Below are positions 61,165 to 64,000 of a DNA stretch of 64,000 nt, piece after piece. The position numbers were made by a program, and so were the translations under genes. Numbering within the stretch: position 1 is the stretch's first letter; the number at the start of each line of letters is the position of its first letter. The notes under the pieces are model-generated. The model was not told the DNA's origin and did not search any database. It worked only from the letters and a program-made list of their open reading frames with translations. Where the stretch lies: positions 186,001 to 250,000 of the forward strand of contig NZ_FNZM01000002.1 in the NCBI RefSeq assembly GCF_900109265.1. The letters are read 5' to 3'. Source of the stretch: Paraburkholderia tropica. Lineage in GTDB: Bacteria > Pseudomonadota > Gammaproteobacteria > Burkholderiales > Burkholderiaceae.

Positions 61165-62220
61165 ATGAACGCATCTTCCCCCACGACCCTCACGCTTTCC
61201 CGCCCCGACGACTGGCACCTTCACGTGCGCGACGGCGCGATGCTGGCGGCGGTCCTGCCGCACACGGCGCGCCAGTTCGGCCGCGCGATCATCATGCCGA
61301 ACCTCAAGCCGCCGGTCACGACGACCGAGCTGGCTTCCGCGTATCGCGACCGCATCCTCGCGGCGCTGCCCGCGGGCCTGAAGTTCGAGCCGCTGATGAC
61401 GCTGTACCTGACCGACAACACGCCGCCCGAGGAAATTCGCCGCGCGAAGGCGAGCGGTTTCGTGCATGGCGTGAAGCTGTATCCGGCGGGCGCGACCACA
61501 AATTCGGACGCGGGCGTGACCGACATCCGCAAGTGCGCGAAGACGCTCGAAGCGATGCAGGAAGTGGGCATGCCGCTGCTCGTGCACGGTGAGGTGACGA
61601 GCGCCGACATCGACCTGTTCGATCGCGAGAAGGTCTTCATCGACCGCGTGATGACGCCGCTGCGCCGCGACTTCCCGGGCTTGAAGGTGGTGTTCGAGCA
61701 CATCACGACGAAGGACGCCGTCGATTACATCCGCGCCGATAACGCCGCGCCAGGCCTGCTCGGCGCGACGATCACGGCGCACCATCTGCTCTACAACCGC
61801 AACGCGATTTTCCAGGGCGGCATCCGTCCGCACTATTACTGTCTGCCGGTCCTCAAGCGCGAGACGCATCGCGTGGCGCTGGTCGAGGCGGCCACGTCGG
61901 GCGACGCGCGCTTCTTCCTCGGCACCGACAGCGCGCCGCACGCGAAGGGCCTGAAGGAACACGCCTGCGGCTGCGCGGGTTGCTACACGGCGCTGCACGC
62001 GCTCGAGCTCTACGCCGAAGCGTTCGACAACGCGGGCGCGCTCGACAAGCTCGAAGGCTTCGCGAGTTTCTTCGGTGCGGACTTCTACGGCCTGCCGCGC
62101 AGCGCCGAAAAGGTCACGCTGCGCCGCGAAGAGTGGACGCTGCCCGCTGAAGTGCTGGCCGGCGACGTGCCCGTCGTGCCGCTGCGCGGCGGCGAGACGA
62201 TCGGCTGGAAGCTGGTTTGA
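61165..62220 (+). CDS. pyrC: Dihydroorotase
   Basis: This class II dihydroorotase (351 aa; E. coli 348) closes the pyrimidine ring. It has the zinc-binding [12 protein letters not shown], the carboxylated-lysine region [14 protein letters not shown], and F-L-G-T-D-S-A-P-H with the catalytic Asp. ATG 61165 gives the normal N-terminus. The DUF3025 gene follows almost without a gap. Confidence 0.96.
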   Translation: MNASSPTTLTLSRPDDWHLHVRDGAMLAAVLPHTARQFGRAIIMPNLKPPVTTTELASAYRDRILAALPAGLKFEPLMTLYLTDNTPPEEIRRAKASGFVHGVKLYPAGATTNSDAGVTDIRKCAKTLEAMQEVGMPLLVHGEVTSADIDLFDREKVFIDRVMTPLRRDFPGLKVVFEHITTKDAVDYIRADNAAPGLLGATITAHHLLYNRNAIFQGGIRPHYYCLPVLKRETHRVALVEAATSGDARFFLGTDSAPHAKGLKEHACGCAGCYTALHALELYAEAFDNAGALDKLEGFASFFGADFYGLPRSAEKVTLRREEWTLPAEVLAGDVPVVPLRGGETIGWKLV

Positions 62221-62225
62221 GTTTG

Positions 62226-63200
62226 ATGTCCGGCGAGACGTCCGGCATGACGCAAGGCGCGGTGTCCGGCGCGGTGCCGCAGGCGCTCGATGCGCACGCA
62301 TCGAGTGCGGCGCGCGCCGAGCCTGCGGCATCTGCGGCTTCGCTCAAGCGCCGCAGCCTGCCCGAAGGCAGTTTCGCGGACATCGACTGGGCGCGGCCGT
62401 GGTTCGCCCAGCACGCGGCGCGCGGGCGGCGCTGGCAGCAGGCGGCGCTCGCGGGCTACGCGCGCTATCTGGAAGAGCTGAACGCCGATGCGCGCGCGGC
62501 CGGTCATCGCACCGGGCGCGGCGAGGCGCTCGGCTTCATCGCTCAGGACGATCTGCCCGAGGGCGCGTCCTACGAAGGGCACATCGCCGCGACAGGCGGC
62601 GTGCCCACGCGCCACAACCTCCACGACTTCTTCAACGCGCTGCACTGGTTCGCGTTTCCGCGCATCAAGGCGGCGCTCAACGCGCGTCAGGCGGCGGCGA
62701 TCGATGTGCTGGGCGTGGGTCCGAGGCGCGGCGACGTGCGCGACGCGCTCACCTTGTTCGACGAAAACGCCGTGCTGTTCGCGTGCGCCGATCCGGCGCT
62801 CACGCAGGCGCTGCGCGGCTTCGACTGGCGCACGCTGTTCGTGACGGCGCGCACGCACTGGGAATCGGCGATCGGCGAAACGCTGGACGGCGCGGCGCGC
62901 TGCGAAGTGCGCGTGTTCGGCCACGCGCTGCTCGAAAAGCTCATCGCGCCCTATGCCGCGTGCACGGCGCATGCGTGGATCGTCGCGGTGCCGCAGGCCT
63001 ATTTCACGTGGCCGCGCGCCGAACGCAACGCGTATCTCGACGCCACTGTCAGCGCCGAACTCGCCGCGAGCGAGCAGTTGAGCGGACGCAGCTTCGCGCC
63101 GCTGCCGGTGCTCGGCATTCCCGGCTGGTGGACGCCCAACAAAAACGGCACATTCTACGACGACGCCACGGTGTTCCGTTCGGGCCGACGCGCGCGCTGA
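62226..63200 (+). CDS. DUF3025 family protein
   Basis: This protein of unknown function (324 aa) shows features I recognise from DUF3025: N-L-H-D-F-F-N-A-L-H-W-F-A-F-P, L-T-L-F-D-E-N-A and the C-terminal L-P-V-L-G-I-P-G-W-W-T-P-N-K-N. The first 45 residues are Ala/Ser-rich. The exact start is open: TTG 62217 overlapping the pyrC stop, ATG 62226 or ATG 62247. It is probably co-transcribed with pyrC. Confidence 0.78.
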   Translation: MSGETSGMTQGAVSGAVPQALDAHASSAARAEPAASAASLKRRSLPEGSFADIDWARPWFAQHAARGRRWQQAALAGYARYLEELNADARAAGHRTGRGEALGFIAQDDLPEGASYEGHIAATGGVPTRHNLHDFFNALHWFAFPRIKAALNARQAAAIDVLGVGPRRGDVRDALTLFDENAVLFACADPALTQALRGFDWRTLFVTARTHWESAIGETLDGAARCEVRVFGHALLEKLIAPYAACTAHAWIVAVPQAYFTWPRAERNAYLDATVSAELAASEQLSGRSFAPLPVLGIPGWWTPNKNGTFYDDATVFRSGRRAR

Positions 63201-63285
63201 ATCGCGCCTGCCTGGTCGCTGCGTAGTCGGCGCATAGTTCAGGCGCGGCGGGCACAGTCCGCGTGACCGTGCTAAGATCGCGCCC

Positions 63286-63697
<412 letters not shown>

Positions 63698-63710
63698 GCC
63701 TCATATCGAC

Positions 63711-63752
63711 AAAAAGCCGGCGCGGTTCATTGAGAACCGCGCCGGCTTTTTT
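63711..63752. terminator. Terminator after rnpB, shared with the OsmC gene
   Basis: An 18-bp perfect stem (63711-63728 with 63734-63751) around ATTGA is flanked by A and T runs, so it serves both convergent genes. Confidence 0.92.
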
Positions 63753-63789
63753 CATTTGCTGCGGCCGGAATCGCCGGTGTGCGCGTGTC

Positions 63790-64000
63790 TTACGCTGCGA
63801 CGATCTCGAACGAGTGCGTGATCTCGGCGGTTTTGCCGATCATGATCGACGCCGAGCAGTACTTGTCGTGCGACAGATTGATCGCGCGTTCCACGGTCGC
63901 CGGGTTCAGGTTCTTGCCCGTCACGGTGAAGTGGAAGTGGATCTTCGTGAACACCTTGGGGTCTTCGCTCGCGCGGTCGGCCTTGAGCGTCACACTGCAG
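63790..64000 (-). CDS. OsmC-family protein, C-terminal part (cut by window edge)
   Basis: About 70 C-terminal residues are present. The first complete codons read C-S-V-T-L-K-A-D, matching the conserved second cysteine region of OsmC/Ohr-like proteins, and the end has A-I-N-L-S-H-D-K-Y-C-S-A-S-I-M-I-G-K-T. The spacing resembles the OsmC/YhfA branch, which may reduce peroxides. The 5' part lies beyond 64000. Confidence 0.8.
   Translation of the reverse strand, partial: CSVTLKADRASEDPKVFTKIHFHFTVTGKNLNPATVERAINLSHDKYCSASIMIGKTAEITHSFEIVAA

Overview
The window is chromosomal DNA of a GC-rich beta-proteobacterium, most likely Paraburkholderia, Caballeronia or a close Burkholderiaceae relative. 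Evidence: strong G/C third positions throughout, a beta-proteobacterial housekeeping set (maeB, fur-bamE, leuS-lptE-holA-proA, tkt-gapA, purB, rnpB), an Entner-Doudoroff route under HexR, and two ESPR-type trimeric autotransporters. I saw no tRNA, rRNA, CRISPR array, insertion sequence or prophage. A possible toxin fragment (left edge) and an OsmC-family gene (right edge) are cut by the window ends.

Region 1 (0.5-11.4 kb) is a sugar-catabolic block: an IclR regulator, 2-keto-3-deoxygalactonate kinase and KDPGal aldolase (dgoK, dgoA), a short-chain dehydrogenase, an AraFGH-type ABC importer, a second dehydrogenase resembling aldose 1-dehydrogenases, an SMP-30 lactonase and an aldose 1-epimerase. 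Together they fit non-phosphorylative oxidation of D-galactose (perhaps also L-arabinose/D-fucose): uptake, mutarotation, oxidation to lactone, hydrolysis to the aldonate, then KDGal phosphorylation and cleavage. No galactonate dehydratase is present. A 52-nt hairpin separates araF from araG.

Region 2 (11.7-25.5 kb) holds pyrF, a 1454-residue trimeric autotransporter followed by an OmpA-domain protein, a cupin gene, thiL-pgpA-pncC on the minus strand, maeB, and a secreted RNase Sa/barnase-like enzyme with a barstar-type inhibitor directly behind it. Region 3 (25.6-42.6 kb) is mainly housekeeping: rsmE, a VOC protein, a SpeE-like protein with an altered active site, tkt, gapA, fur, bamE, dapB, exbBD, leuS, lptE, holA, proA, hemJ and an NTF2-like secreted protein.

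Region 4 (42.8-50.3 kb) begins with a relatively AT-rich spacer and a miniature trimeric autotransporter. Then come hexR and the divergent edd-eda genes, followed by a GntP-family gluconate permease and gluconokinase. Two matching operator-like sequences sit on the hexR and edd promoters. Region 5 (50.3-64 kb) contains purB, a TPR-glycosyltransferase-like protein, a LysR regulator, gdhA, the gltIJKL glutamate/aspartate importer with a terminator-like hairpin after gltI, a class II glutamine amidotransferase, pyrC, a DUF3025 gene, the RNase P RNA gene and a partial OsmC-family gene.

The points most worth a second look are the RNase/barstar pair, the two autotransporters (one with an exact internal duplication, one nearly without passenger), the paired HexR sites, the intercistronic hairpins after both binding-protein genes, and the SpeE-like protein that appears to lack the catalytic aspartate.
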